A stretch of DNA of 64,000 bases, taken from the NCBI RefSeq assembly GCF_013282725.1, contig NZ_CP054043.1, positions 2,480,001 through 2,544,000 of the forward strand. The letters run 5' to 3'. Numbering within the stretch: position 1 is the first letter of the stretch; each line of letters begins with the position of its first letter. The DNA comes from Yersinia mollaretii ATCC 43969. GTDB lineage: Bacteria; Pseudomonadota; Gammaproteobacteria; Enterobacterales; Enterobacteriaceae. The notes under the pieces were generated by a model. That model searched no databases, had not been told where the DNA came from, and saw nothing but the letters and a program-made list of their open reading frames with translations. Of the stretch, positions 43,143 through 53,300 are shown piece after piece. Both the position numbers and the translations under genes were made by a program.

Positions 43143-46100
43143 TTATGATGTGAATATTTTAATATCTATACCCATTTCATCAGCCGTACTTAGCCAATCT
43201 TCAATTAATTGGAATGCTTGGATCGTTTCAGATTGCTGGTTGGTTTCCTTAGACATCTCTTCAATAAAATGCTGTTTAGAGAAAGAATTACCCATTACTA
43301 TCCATATTTCTTTACTGCATAGCGGTGATTTTCTTCTTTCTGAAATCAATTCCCAAGCTTTATCCTTAAGCTTGTTTTTCGCATCTGGAATTATTCCCTT
43401 TTTATTGAAAGCAAGCCGAAAACGAGAGTTAAGTTGATGTTTTGCTGTTGGTGAAGGCCATGGCTTATCCCAGATGGAAAAGTTCCCAGGTATATTGTTA
43501 GTTGAATGTGAAATTAGGTATAATAAATTTTTCATTGCCTGACTACCGACTTCTGCAATTGCTCCAGCAGATGACTTAGGCGAACTTTGTGAATCCCCAC
43601 ATTTTACATGAATGAAACATAATTTTTCAGCAGACGAAACGATGAAATCACACGGCTCAGTATTCATGTCTGTGCAAATAACAAGGTCGCAATTGGGGAT
43701 AAACGAATAAAAAGGGCCTAGTTCGATAATGGTAGGATTATCATTAGAATAGTTACTTAATTGATCAATCAAATAAAAAATAGAATCTTTATCAAATTTT
43801 GTGCTTGTGGTATTAATATACATATCTTTTTTATCATATTTTCCCTTTTCTTTAAGGCCCTTAGAAAGCAGTGCTGGAATGCTTATAAGTGAGCGTCCTG
43901 CCCAACTTTCCTCAGCCGTAACACCTTTTTCACAAGGAAGTGAGAATCTATAAAATTTCGATGCACTGTATGTTGTTCCGTCTAAGAAAAGAATCCTAAA
44001 AGAGTCATTGTTTAAATAAGATATTATTTTATTGAAATCATCATTGTTGTTAGTGGTTGTCAAAAAGTAGCTATGTTTCTCTTCTGCATAATTAGTGTGT
44101 ATTTTAAATGACGTTGAACCAATAAAAAACTCCGCACCTTCATTCTCTGAATATTGAAGGTAATAATAGTCTGGTAGGAAATTCTTTTCGGAAATTAATT
44201 CAGTGTCGAAATCTGATAGGTCTAGAATAATTGAAACTATATTGGAATTAGGTTTTTCATTTATAGGTTGTGAGAAGGATTTTATCAATCTGCCATTATT
44301 AGTTGCTTCCTTGGCTGTTCCTAAATCTATTTTTTCAATCCATTCAGATAGTTCTTCTATACTAAAATTCCTTTCCATTTGGTCAGAAACTCGACCAGAC
44401 CTGACTCCTAAATAGAAACTACTATCACTTTTCCCTTGTTCATCCTTATTAACTACTTTCAATGTTGTTAATGTATACATTGCATTACGCTGAGTACTAT
44501 TTATATTTTCTAGGTTTTTACCTTTTAAGGATATCGCTTCCGGTCTATTCTTTGCAGTACCTATGGCCCTTGAGTGAGCCTCTTTTATTTCACGGGCCTT
44601 AGTAACTGCTGCTAATGCTGTTAATCTGTTAATATTTATAGGATTTACAAGGTTTAAGTCGATTCTGTTAGCATACTTGCCACCAGAACTGTCAAATATA
44701 GCTATGCTATTAGATAGCTCTTTAATTATTATTATTTCTAATTTAGGTTCAAAAAATAGTTTATCAGAAAGATACCTAGAGCTATTGAATGATATGTATA
44801 GATATATGGATACATCATGGTCATTTTCTATTTGTTTAACGAGTGAACCTTGTGTATGCAGTTCCCAATATATCTTATCCAAGAGAAGAGGTGTTGAGTA
44901 ATTAGGCCCTTTTTCTATAAAACAAACGGATGCCAATGGTATTGAAATATCATTGGCATTTATGGATTGCAAGTCCAATCTTTCTCTGAAACGACTGGAG
45001 AAGTAGCTGTATTCAGGGAAGTTATCAAGAAATCCTTTTATTAGGTTAGTTGTGCTTAGCGATTTTATAAATCCTTTTGAACCGCTAGGTGTGGATATGT
45101 AGTCATCAAATACGCGGTAACTTTGCCACATTCTTTCATTGGATGAACTAGCTAGATCTATTATCATCGGTTTTATTGAATTGTAATTCCTAACAACTCT
45201 CCCAATAGTTTGAACTAATTCTCTACCACTTCCAACTTGATAGGTTAAAACTAGTAATTTTGCTTCAGGAAAATCTACACCTTCATCAAGTTTATGTTGA
45301 TGAATTAGAACTCTTATGTTGTCAGATTTTAATGCGGAATTTACTGATTTAAACTTACCGCTAGCTTCATCATTTCTAAATGTCTCATGTATACTTGCTG
45401 TTTTGAATTTTTTAGAAATTGACTCGTGGTATAGATATATGTCATTAGCATCTTTACATTTTATTATGCATTTTATGTTTTCATTTTTCGCTAGAAAAAT
45501 CTGTACTTCTTGAAGCATTTTCTCCATTGAATTCACTTGAATGAAATTTGGCTCAGTAATTATTTTATCAGAAATAGCCTGTTTAAATGTAAAGATAAAA
45601 TAATCATCTAAGTCAACGTTTAATTCGAAAAGATCATTTCTATATGGTGTTGCCGTTATTACAACTTTTATTGCATCTGATTGCCGTACGATTTCTCGCC
45701 ATACAGGAGATGGTTCAGAATGACCCTCATCAATAATAATAAGATCAAAGAAACTTTGTGTCTTATCTAGGTCTTCTGGTGATAACATTGATAGTTTTTG
45801 AAATGTTGATATATATATACCTTCTTCATTTAAATTATTAATGTTTTTAAATGTATTTTTTAATTTTATATCTGGATCGTTTAACGTCACTCTAAAAAAT
45901 CTACTTGATACTTCTTTATAGAGCTGTTCCTTAACTGCTCTCCTATGACAGATAATTAAAATATTTCTCTCTTTACTTAGATGCGATATTAAACTTATGA
46001 CACCTGTTTTACCCGCTCCCGTTGGCAAGTTAATTAAGCATGCCTTATCACGAATATTTTTTTTCTTAAATTTAAAGAATTTCTCAACAGCTTCTTCTTG

Positions 46101-46157
46101 GCATTTTCTTATTTTACCTGTGAAGGATTTTAAGTATTTTAATAAATTTCTTTGCAT
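43143..46157 (-). CDS. SF2 helicase with C-terminal nuclease-like domain (putative defence protein)
   Basis: A 1004-residue protein. The N-terminal superfamily-2 helicase has NLPTGAGKTGVIS (Walker A, near residue 45), IIIDEGHSEPS (motif II), ITATPYR (III), KLDEGVDFPEA (V) and QTIGRVVRN (VI). The middle ~450 residues are unassigned. Near residues 830-855, EPCDFIVSS followed by FIHVKCGDS resembles a PD-(D/E)xK-type nuclease core with His in place of the usual Glu. The DNA is AT-rich compared with its neighbours, as for transferred genes. AAGGAG precedes the ATG. It lies 56 bases after the 1270-residue gene on the same strand, so the two are probably co-transcribed. A restriction or antiphage role is inferred. 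Confidence 0.85.
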   Translation of the reverse strand: MQRNLLKYLKSFTGKIRKCQEEAVEKFFKFKKKNIRDKACLINLPTGAGKTGVISLISHLSKERNILIICHRRAVKEQLYKEVSSRFFRVTLNDPDIKLKNTFKNINNLNEEGIYISTFQKLSMLSPEDLDKTQSFFDLIIIDEGHSEPSPVWREIVRQSDAIKVVITATPYRNDLFELNVDLDDYFIFTFKQAISDKIITEPNFIQVNSMEKMLQEVQIFLAKNENIKCIIKCKDANDIYLYHESISKKFKTASIHETFRNDEASGKFKSVNSALKSDNIRVLIHQHKLDEGVDFPEAKLLVLTYQVGSGRELVQTIGRVVRNYNSIKPMIIDLASSSNERMWQSYRVFDDYISTPSGSKGFIKSLSTTNLIKGFLDNFPEYSYFSSRFRERLDLQSINANDISIPLASVCFIEKGPNYSTPLLLDKIYWELHTQGSLVKQIENDHDVSIYLYISFNSSRYLSDKLFFEPKLEIIIIKELSNSIAIFDSSGGKYANRIDLNLVNPININRLTALAAVTKAREIKEAHSRAIGTAKNRPEAISLKGKNLENINSTQRNAMYTLTTLKVVNKDEQGKSDSSFYLGVRSGRVSDQMERNFSIEELSEWIEKIDLGTAKEATNNGRLIKSFSQPINEKPNSNIVSIILDLSDFDTELISEKNFLPDYYYLQYSENEGAEFFIGSTSFKIHTNYAEEKHSYFLTTTNNNDDFNKIISYLNNDSFRILFLDGTTYSASKFYRFSLPCEKGVTAEESWAGRSLISIPALLSKGLKEKGKYDKKDMYINTTSTKFDKDSIFYLIDQLSNYSNDNPTIIELGPFYSFIPNCDLVICTDMNTEPCDFIVSSAEKLCFIHVKCGDSQSSPKSSAGAIAEVGSQAMKNLLYLISHSTNNIPGNFSIWDKPWPSPTAKHQLNSRFRLAFNKKGIIPDAKNKLKDKAWELISERRKSPLCSKEIWIVMGNSFSKQHFIEEMSKETNQQSETIQAFQLIEDWLSTADEMGIDIKIFTS

Positions 46158-46213
46158 GTAATCTCCTTTGCATATTTAAAAAAATTCAATAAATTCAATT
46201 ATGATAAGAGGGT

Positions 46214-49200
46214 TTATAACCAATCCCCTTGGTCCGCACTGAGATCTTCCCGAATTGCATCTTGTTGATAGCTTGCAGCAATACGGTCTAGGCAAGCTGC
46301 CGTACGAGGCCATTCAAATCGAAGATCATCAGCATCTTGTTTATAGCGCTCTACCAGTATTCGTTCTTGCTCCCCTCCATCATGTGGCATACGTATAGTT
46401 ACGCCACGACGGTTGTAAACCCCAACTTTAAAACCATCGTCCATTGCTCTGCTCCGTGCATACTCAAGAACTTCTCGAACAGGTTCTGGCGGCCATGCTT
46501 CATTTTTTGTTCGCTTTGCGGCAGAGAGAATCATGCCTATCTTGTCATCACCAATTTCACCACGACCTGCAGCCTTCAATAATTGACGAGCTTGTTTGAC
46601 CCATGACATCAACGCAGAAGAGTCAATAGTCCCGTGTTGATCTGTACCAGGTACGATGCTCCAATCATGCAAAACTTGATATGCCTGGCTTGCCATATCA
46701 CGGGCTTGCTTAGGATTTGTTGGTTCAGGTTCAACCACATCACTATCTTCTTTAGGCAGGTAGAGTAATTTCATTAGGGAAGTAAAAAATACAGGATCTC
46801 GGGCTAGAGCCTGATGTAGGTTCCTGGCTGGATGTCGTGAATGGCGTAAGACTTGGAAGTAGATCCATTCTAGCCTCACAATTTCTTCTTTTGAAGTATT
46901 TACATCACTCTCCAAATAATCCAAGAGAATACCGATATAATAGCTCGACATCGTATTATCATTATTGAATTTTTCTTTGGCACTTACAGCAGCATGCATT
47001 GCTCTAATAATAAGAGAACCATCTGGTTTAATTGTTATATTATTAGAAAGCCACGCAAGGGCATCGTGACTTCTATTTGCCAAAAGTAAATAGTCAATGA
47101 CATATTTAGCCTCTACATTTCCGGAAACCATAAATACAGGGAGGGTTTCCCAATATATTTTACTAATATTGCCTGGTCTTGACTCAATTTTAAGCCAAAG
47201 CGACATTATAGTTGGCAAAACTTGGGCAATGCGTACTTCCGCTAACTCCCCCCAATTCTCAGTTATAGCTTGTTCCCATAATGCTTGAACCCAAGTTTCG
47301 CTTTCTGAACCTTTCGTGGCTTTGAGTCCATAAAGAATTCCCAAACCAATATTTGCTATATCTAAATCACCAGACATTAGGGCTTTTTTCATTAGAATAT
47401 GTTTATGCCCACACTTTGTTGAGGATCGCGCTAAAGCAAGACCAAAATCGTAGTGCTGCGTAATTGTTGAAGAGAAATGAAATATTTGTTCAAATTCAAG
47501 TTCTGCAAGTAAGAACTCTACTGCTTCCGATTGTCTCTCTTCGAGCCTATTTCGTTGTGTTTGCCAATCATAATTTTCGCCTAACTCATTGGCCCCCGCA
47601 CAAAATAGCCAGCGAAAACGCTCCTCGACATTTTCTGGTGTTAGTGAAAGAAATATAGCATCCAATGGTGTTAATTCTTCTTCAGACAGAGCCCATGGAG
47701 CATCTTTGAAGCCACGGTTTCTCTGTAAAAAACGCCGTAACTCATTCCACAACCTTTCTTTTTCATCAGTAGATGTGAGGTTAAGGGAGTAATCAGTTAA
47801 TTGCTTAGCTGCTGAAAATTTCCAGTTTGAATCAAAATTCCCCCAAAGGTGAAAAAGTTCAAACCACCGTTCGGACCTCCCATTTATATACATTAATAAT
47901 CTGTCACCGATTTCACATGCTGCTGTTGCAACAGAGGACCAGATAATCGACTCCGGCTCATTAGGAGTGAAATCACGCCAATTTGGCATAGAAGAAGGTT
48001 CTGAAGTATCGTGTGAACGAGGTGCTAATGCGAGCAATAACTTCCAACCAGCAATTGGATGCAGCGAGATGATCCGATCAATGACCTTAATACGTTGTGA
48101 TGAATTAGCATAAGTTTGTGGTGACCAACTAACAAAAATCCGCCTTAATGAAACTGCTGGACGGTTTCCCCATCGACCTCCAGGATCAACATCATCTAAC
48201 CAAGCAAGTAAAAGTGCAGATTGCATTAGATAACGCGGGCTACGCGCTAACATCTCTAATGCCCATAATAAACTTGAAAGATACTCTGTGGGTTGCATTA
48301 TCCCTTCATCACTTCGGAATAATGACAAAATCTGAGGTGAATCGCCTTCCAACCCAGCTTCTACAGCGTCTAGAAATACCGTCGGGGCAGCTTCTGCAAG
48401 ATTATGGAAATCCTGAGACAAAGACCACCAAAGTGGCTCAGTTGCATTATTAAGCAACTTATACATCGCACTATTCACATGAGAAGATACATCTGTAATA
48501 AGCGTTGCTACCTCAGGGAAAACAGCCAAGGCAATCATCGATTCTGTTAAGCCACGTCTGATGCTACCTGATGGTTTCCCTACGCTATTATCTTCATAGA
48601 AGGTATCGGTATTAGGTTGAGTCTCAAAATGGGGATCAATGGCGCTCATCACCGAATGGAACGCATTCTCAAAGCGCTTTAGTTGGTTGGAAGTTAGCTG
48701 ATTACCTACTTGAGTCCAAAGATCTCGTAATGAAACTACTTTCCAAAGATTACCAGAGCGAATTAATGGACCACCAAAAGTGGATGCTAGCGGTGCCAAG
48801 ATTTCTTCTACCTGCTCATAAGAGCAACCAGCTAAATCACTAATAATTTTTTGATCTTGAGATGAGGTTTCATCCCAGCCCCCCGCGAACATTGCGGCAA
48901 TAAGCTCAGATGAAACATGTTCAGCCCATTGTGGTTTATAGTCTGGGGCTATGGGCATTAAACGCCTTAATACCGTAATACTGCGGCCTGATGCGTGTGC
49001 ATAACGATGAGCATCTTCCTCATTTAATCCAGCATGAGTTAATGCTATTTTTAGCTCAAATCTCCAGGGACGGGGGAGGCGTATTGAATGACCGGATAGA
49101 TGAGACACATCTGAGCCATAGATAGCGTAGACATGGTGACCATTATTAACAAGAGATTGTGCAATCCCCGGTTCTGAAATAGTGAGAACAATGATTAATG

Positions 49201-50026
49201 GCATGCCTAAACCAGCTAATTGCCGGGCTGTTGTTGCGTTGTCAACTACGACACATTTACTCCAATAGAACAGCTTATACTCTTCAGGCAGAGGACTTAT
49301 AGACGCATAAAGAAAAGCTAGTGCTTCATCGGGAGCTTCGGCTTGCACCGAGAGTTGTTGCGGTGAATCTCTTAACCACCTAAGGACTTTTGTTTTTTCT
49401 TCATCACGTCCGGCCAAGATAACATCGGGAGTGAGAGGTGTTCTCGTTGCGTGAATCCACTCGCTCCATGACTCTTCAATATTACGTAATCCCTGTGGCC
49501 GATGACCTATTTTTACTGACAACCACTGAGCGACCGCAGGGTAGATTTCTAACCAATGGACAAGATCATCAGCGTCAATGGCACAGACATTCAGCCAAAT
49601 ATTGAGAGCTTTTTTCTCCTCTACCCACTTATTTTTACCAGGAAAGCGTTGTGGAGTAACGAATACATACGTTGTTTTGTCTGGACTATACCCGAGTGGA
49701 TTCCCAGATCTTTTATTAAAATCCTCTTCTGCCTTAGCGCGGATAGAGGTACGTTGAGCACCAATTTCCCAAACAGAATCACCCTCAGGAACAAAGCCCA
49801 AACCCAAACTCGTTTTACACTCACCATCCCAACCAGGATATTGCACACTCTCATCTGATGGGAAATGAACTTTTGCGGCAGGACCTACCGTTGCAAAAAT
49901 TAAGCGTCGTAATAATTCAGGAATACCACTCTGACCATCTCTCCGTTCACCCCACTGTGAAAGGTGAGTTGCATTAATCCAGCGCATCAAAGAGCCAGGT
50001 TTTACATTTTCAGGTGGTTGTAACAT
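46214..50026 (-). CDS. Large uncharacterised protein with nuclease-like N-terminus, partner of the helicase
   Basis: A protein of about 1270 residues. In its first ~180 residues, YPGWDGE (about 68), SVWEIGAQ (about 87), KAEEDFNKR, YVFVTPQRFPGK and DADDLVHWLE form a conserved-looking block resembling a restriction-endonuclease fold. It is then followed by AGRDEEKTKVLRWL, like the entry to a STAND-type NTPase, but no GxxxxGK[ST] Walker A is visible. The rest is alpha-helical, repeat-like and unassigned. The start is uncertain: TTG 50062 has GAGG upstream, and the frame stays open to about 50118, the border with a phage remnant. ATG 50026 is chosen here. I know of similar unnamed proteins but no established function. 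Confidence 0.72.
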   Translation of the reverse strand: MLQPPENVKPGSLMRWINATHLSQWGERRDGQSGIPELLRRLIFATVGPAAKVHFPSDESVQYPGWDGECKTSLGLGFVPEGDSVWEIGAQRTSIRAKAEEDFNKRSGNPLGYSPDKTTYVFVTPQRFPGKNKWVEEKKALNIWLNVCAIDADDLVHWLEIYPAVAQWLSVKIGHRPQGLRNIEESWSEWIHATRTPLTPDVILAGRDEEKTKVLRWLRDSPQQLSVQAEAPDEALAFLYASISPLPEEYKLFYWSKCVVVDNATTARQLAGLGMPLIIVLTISEPGIAQSLVNNGHHVYAIYGSDVSHLSGHSIRLPRPWRFELKIALTHAGLNEEDAHRYAHASGRSITVLRRLMPIAPDYKPQWAEHVSSELIAAMFAGGWDETSSQDQKIISDLAGCSYEQVEEILAPLASTFGGPLIRSGNLWKVVSLRDLWTQVGNQLTSNQLKRFENAFHSVMSAIDPHFETQPNTDTFYEDNSVGKPSGSIRRGLTESMIALAVFPEVATLITDVSSHVNSAMYKLLNNATEPLWWSLSQDFHNLAEAAPTVFLDAVEAGLEGDSPQILSLFRSDEGIMQPTEYLSSLLWALEMLARSPRYLMQSALLLAWLDDVDPGGRWGNRPAVSLRRIFVSWSPQTYANSSQRIKVIDRIISLHPIAGWKLLLALAPRSHDTSEPSSMPNWRDFTPNEPESIIWSSVATAACEIGDRLLMYINGRSERWFELFHLWGNFDSNWKFSAAKQLTDYSLNLTSTDEKERLWNELRRFLQRNRGFKDAPWALSEEELTPLDAIFLSLTPENVEERFRWLFCAGANELGENYDWQTQRNRLEERQSEAVEFLLAELEFEQIFHFSSTITQHYDFGLALARSSTKCGHKHILMKKALMSGDLDIANIGLGILYGLKATKGSESETWVQALWEQAITENWGELAEVRIAQVLPTIMSLWLKIESRPGNISKIYWETLPVFMVSGNVEAKYVIDYLLLANRSHDALAWLSNNITIKPDGSLIIRAMHAAVSAKEKFNNDNTMSSYYIGILLDYLESDVNTSKEEIVRLEWIYFQVLRHSRHPARNLHQALARDPVFFTSLMKLLYLPKEDSDVVEPEPTNPKQARDMASQAYQVLHDWSIVPGTDQHGTIDSSALMSWVKQARQLLKAAGRGEIGDDKIGMILSAAKRTKNEAWPPEPVREVLEYARSRAMDDGFKVGVYNRRGVTIRMPHDGGEQERILVERYKQDADDLRFEWPRTAACLDRIAASYQQDAIREDLSADQGDWL

Positions 50027-50102
50027 ACCCCTTTCAACTACCCCACCAGCTATAAACTGCAAACCTTCAGCCTCTACACCCTGCCATATTTCTGCGTGAT
50101 GA

Positions 50103-50292
50103 GGTGCCGGGGGAGTGCTGGATCACTCTCGTATTAACGAAGCGATCAGCATTGCCACCGGGGAGTATAAGCATGTTCTGGTCAGCCCGACCGATGATGT
50201 TCAACTGGCCGCGACTGAGCTGCCCATTGTGGGAGAACTGACGTGGACATGACCGACAGCCAACTATTAATAAACCTCCTGCCGAGTCAAAT
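50103..50292 (+). pseudogene. Phage baseplate J-like 3' fragment joined to the start of a gpI-like gene
   Basis: A plus-strand frame ending at TGA 50250-50252 encodes GVLDHSRINEAISIATGEYK and then LPIVGELTW, which looks like the C-terminus of a P2-type baseplate assembly protein J. ATG 50249 overlaps this stop and starts a new frame (MTDSQLLINLLP), as the next tail gene (gpI) does in P2-like phages, but it is cut off after about a dozen codons. This is a leftover of a prophage tail module between the two large island genes and the autotransporter. Confidence 0.65.
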
Positions 50293-50304
50293 CATAAATA
50301 CAAA

Positions 50305-50324
50305 ACCGGGCTTAATGGCCCGGT
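50305..50324 (-). terminator. Autotransporter terminator
   Basis: ACCGGGC and GCCCGGT form a stem with a TTAATG loop. On the minus strand it is followed by TTTTG, downstream of the autotransporter stop. Confidence 0.75.
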
Positions 50325-50352
50325 CTATTTACCTATAATTTGTTAGACAGTA

Positions 50353-53300
50353 TTAGAAGTTATATTTAATTCCTAACATCACTGCAGTATCGCTATAGCC
50401 TTTATTACCAATTTGCTGTCCGACATTACCCCAGACATTCACTTTCTTATTTATCTGGCCTTCTACACCCACTTTCAGTTCACCAATATTGGCGGCACCG
50501 TCTTGCTTCACGGTTACATTATCCATTGTGGTACCAAAGTCCTTAGTATTGTGGATCCAGTTTGCTTCAATAAACGGCTGGAATTCACGGTCTTTACCCT
50601 TATCCAGATCGCTGTAACCATTCATAAAGGCTTTTACACCTAGACGGGTTTGGATATTTCCATCACCTTCACCAAAAACATTAGTGCCGTTGGCTTCTTT
50701 ATGGTCGTCAGCTTTAACACCCATCCAGGAAACCTGCGCTTTAGGCTGGATAAAGTAGGTGGCATTCTTAGCTGCATTTTCACCCACTTTAAAGGTATAG
50801 CCACTTTCAAGAGAGGCAGTCACACCTTTAGATTTGTACTCTTCATTTTCCAAGTTTTGACCGTGAACAGTGTTGTTGAACCAGCTGTATTGCGCAGAGC
50901 TGTCCACATATAAGCCAGATTTATCGGCTTCGTTAGCATACCAAGTACCGTATACACCCAAGCTGTAACCATCAGTTGTCCCTTTTGCGTTGTAACCGGA
51001 CAGTTGTGAAACAGTGGTGCTTTTGCTGTTACCATACCCGGCCATAACGCCCAGGCGGGTACTGTCTTTGTCGTTATTGCTCCATTGGGCAATATCGCCC
51101 CCTAGTTGCACGACATAACGATTAGCCTGTGTACTCAGTTGACCCGAAGTATCACGAGAGCGGTTATGACCACCCTCGTTACGTAACCACAGACTGGTCA
51201 CTTTATGTTCGCCAGTCAATGCATCGATATATTGGGTTTCACCCACACGGTCATGTAAGCTCGTGACAAACATACCATTTGCCGCTGCTAGATTAGCTGT
51301 GTAACTGCCAGCTTCCGGACGTTCAATAATTAATGCTGGTTCAACAGGGTTGGTAAGATCAACTGCGTTGGTCAAATACCAGTTACTCGCATTGGTTCCT
51401 ACCCCGCGAGCCAGAGAGTAATCATACGCACCGGCAACAATACGTCCCTGCTTAACAAACTCACCGTTCGACAGTCCATTCACCTTAATCAACTCAATAC
51501 CGTTTAATGTCGTCGCGCCACTGCCACCCAAGTTAGTTACAGCCACATGAGTGGTGCCAGCAGTATTACCATTAACGACTAATTTATCAGTAACTGAAGC
51601 ATCATTATTGAGTGCTGAGTTAAAGTTGAGCAGACCGTCATTGCCGATGTAATCACCGGATACCGTTAGAATCGTACCTGGTGCACCGTTAAGGCTCACA
51701 GTACCGCTATTACTTAGACTGTTCAGTGTCTGGTCGAAACCGGCTAAATCCAGTTCCCCCGCAGTCTCGACAATATATTCAGAAGCTGTACTGAAGCTGC
51801 TTGCCGCACCAGCCTTTAAGGTGCCAGCATTAACCGTTGTCGTACCACTATAGGTATTTACGCCATTTAATACCGTCATACCACTGTAAACTGCCACTTT
51901 ACCACTGCCAGCAATGGCAGAATTAAACTGATAATCAGTATCAATATGGTTAAAGACAATTGAGCTATCACCGCTACCTAAGGTGATAAGTGGTGTATTA
52001 ATATAACCGGCTGATGAAGCAGTATAATTAGCTGCGCTACCAATATTCAGTACTCCGGTTGAAGTTGCATCTTTAGCAATGATTAAATTATCGGTTTTAA
52101 CAGTCCCACTGTTATTAATAGTCAGTGAGGCGTTACCGCCAAACTCCCCAAAACTAATATCACCTGTATTAACCCAATTGGAATTAACACCAGTGACCAA
52201 AACGTCACCTTTTGAGCCAGCGGCATAGCCGACATAGCTACCAGAACTACTGAGATTCCCGCCATCGGAGACGACGACAGAGCCATTTCCATTGTTACCT
52301 ATAACCAAGCTGTTAGAGTTTTGCCAAGAAGAATCTGTACCTGAGATATTTACTTGGCCAGTGGCATCTTTTCCTGCACCAACATAACCAAAACTATCAG
52401 TTACAACACCACCATTAGTGATATTTAGAGTACTATTAGAACCTACTGATGCGTAAAATGAACCAATTTGCAGGGTCTCGGCATTATCCCAACGAGAGTC
52501 GGTGCCGGTAATTTCTACCACTCCGATAGAGTCATTAATATTCCCGCTTTGACTGGCTACTACACCACCATCAGAAACAACCATGGTGGCAGGGCCATTT
52601 GTTCCTATATCAAGCAATGTACCCACTTGCCAGCGGGAACCTGCACCGCTCACTTCTACATAACCGGTTGAAGTAGTTCCTGCCGCAACGCTTGCTTTCG
52701 TTGCCGTGGTAACAATGCCGCCATTGGTGATTTTAAGACTGCCATCACCTTCATGGCCGATGAACATACGATTACCAGCATTCCAGATTGAGCCTAGACC
52801 TGTGACTTCAACGCTACCGGTTGAACCTGGGCGATACGCAATATCAGCATCATTTTGGTTGGTGACTACAGCACCATCGGTAATTCGCATCATGCCATTA
52901 CTATCATTTTCGCCACCAATGCGTAACTCACCTCCGTTGGTTAGTTGTGAACCAGTTCCACTGACTTCAAGATAACCAACAGCCCCAACACCAAAACCAA
53001 CATGTGTCGCGTTAACAGGGTTATTTACAACTCCACCATCCGATATCTGTAATGTGCCGTTACCGTTATAACCAACAAAGAGCACTCCGTTATTTATCCA
53101 CTTAGAGTCAGAGCCAGTAATAACTACCTCACCGGTAGCTGTAGAACTATAGCCAATATAGCTCCATAGCCCAGCGGCTACGTTTCCGCTGGTCAACGTT
53201 CCACCATTTCCGCTGTTCAACGGTCCACCATTGAAAATCTCCATAGCACCAAATGACGTATTACCAACAATTATTACCCCTGGAATATCCCAATCAGGGT

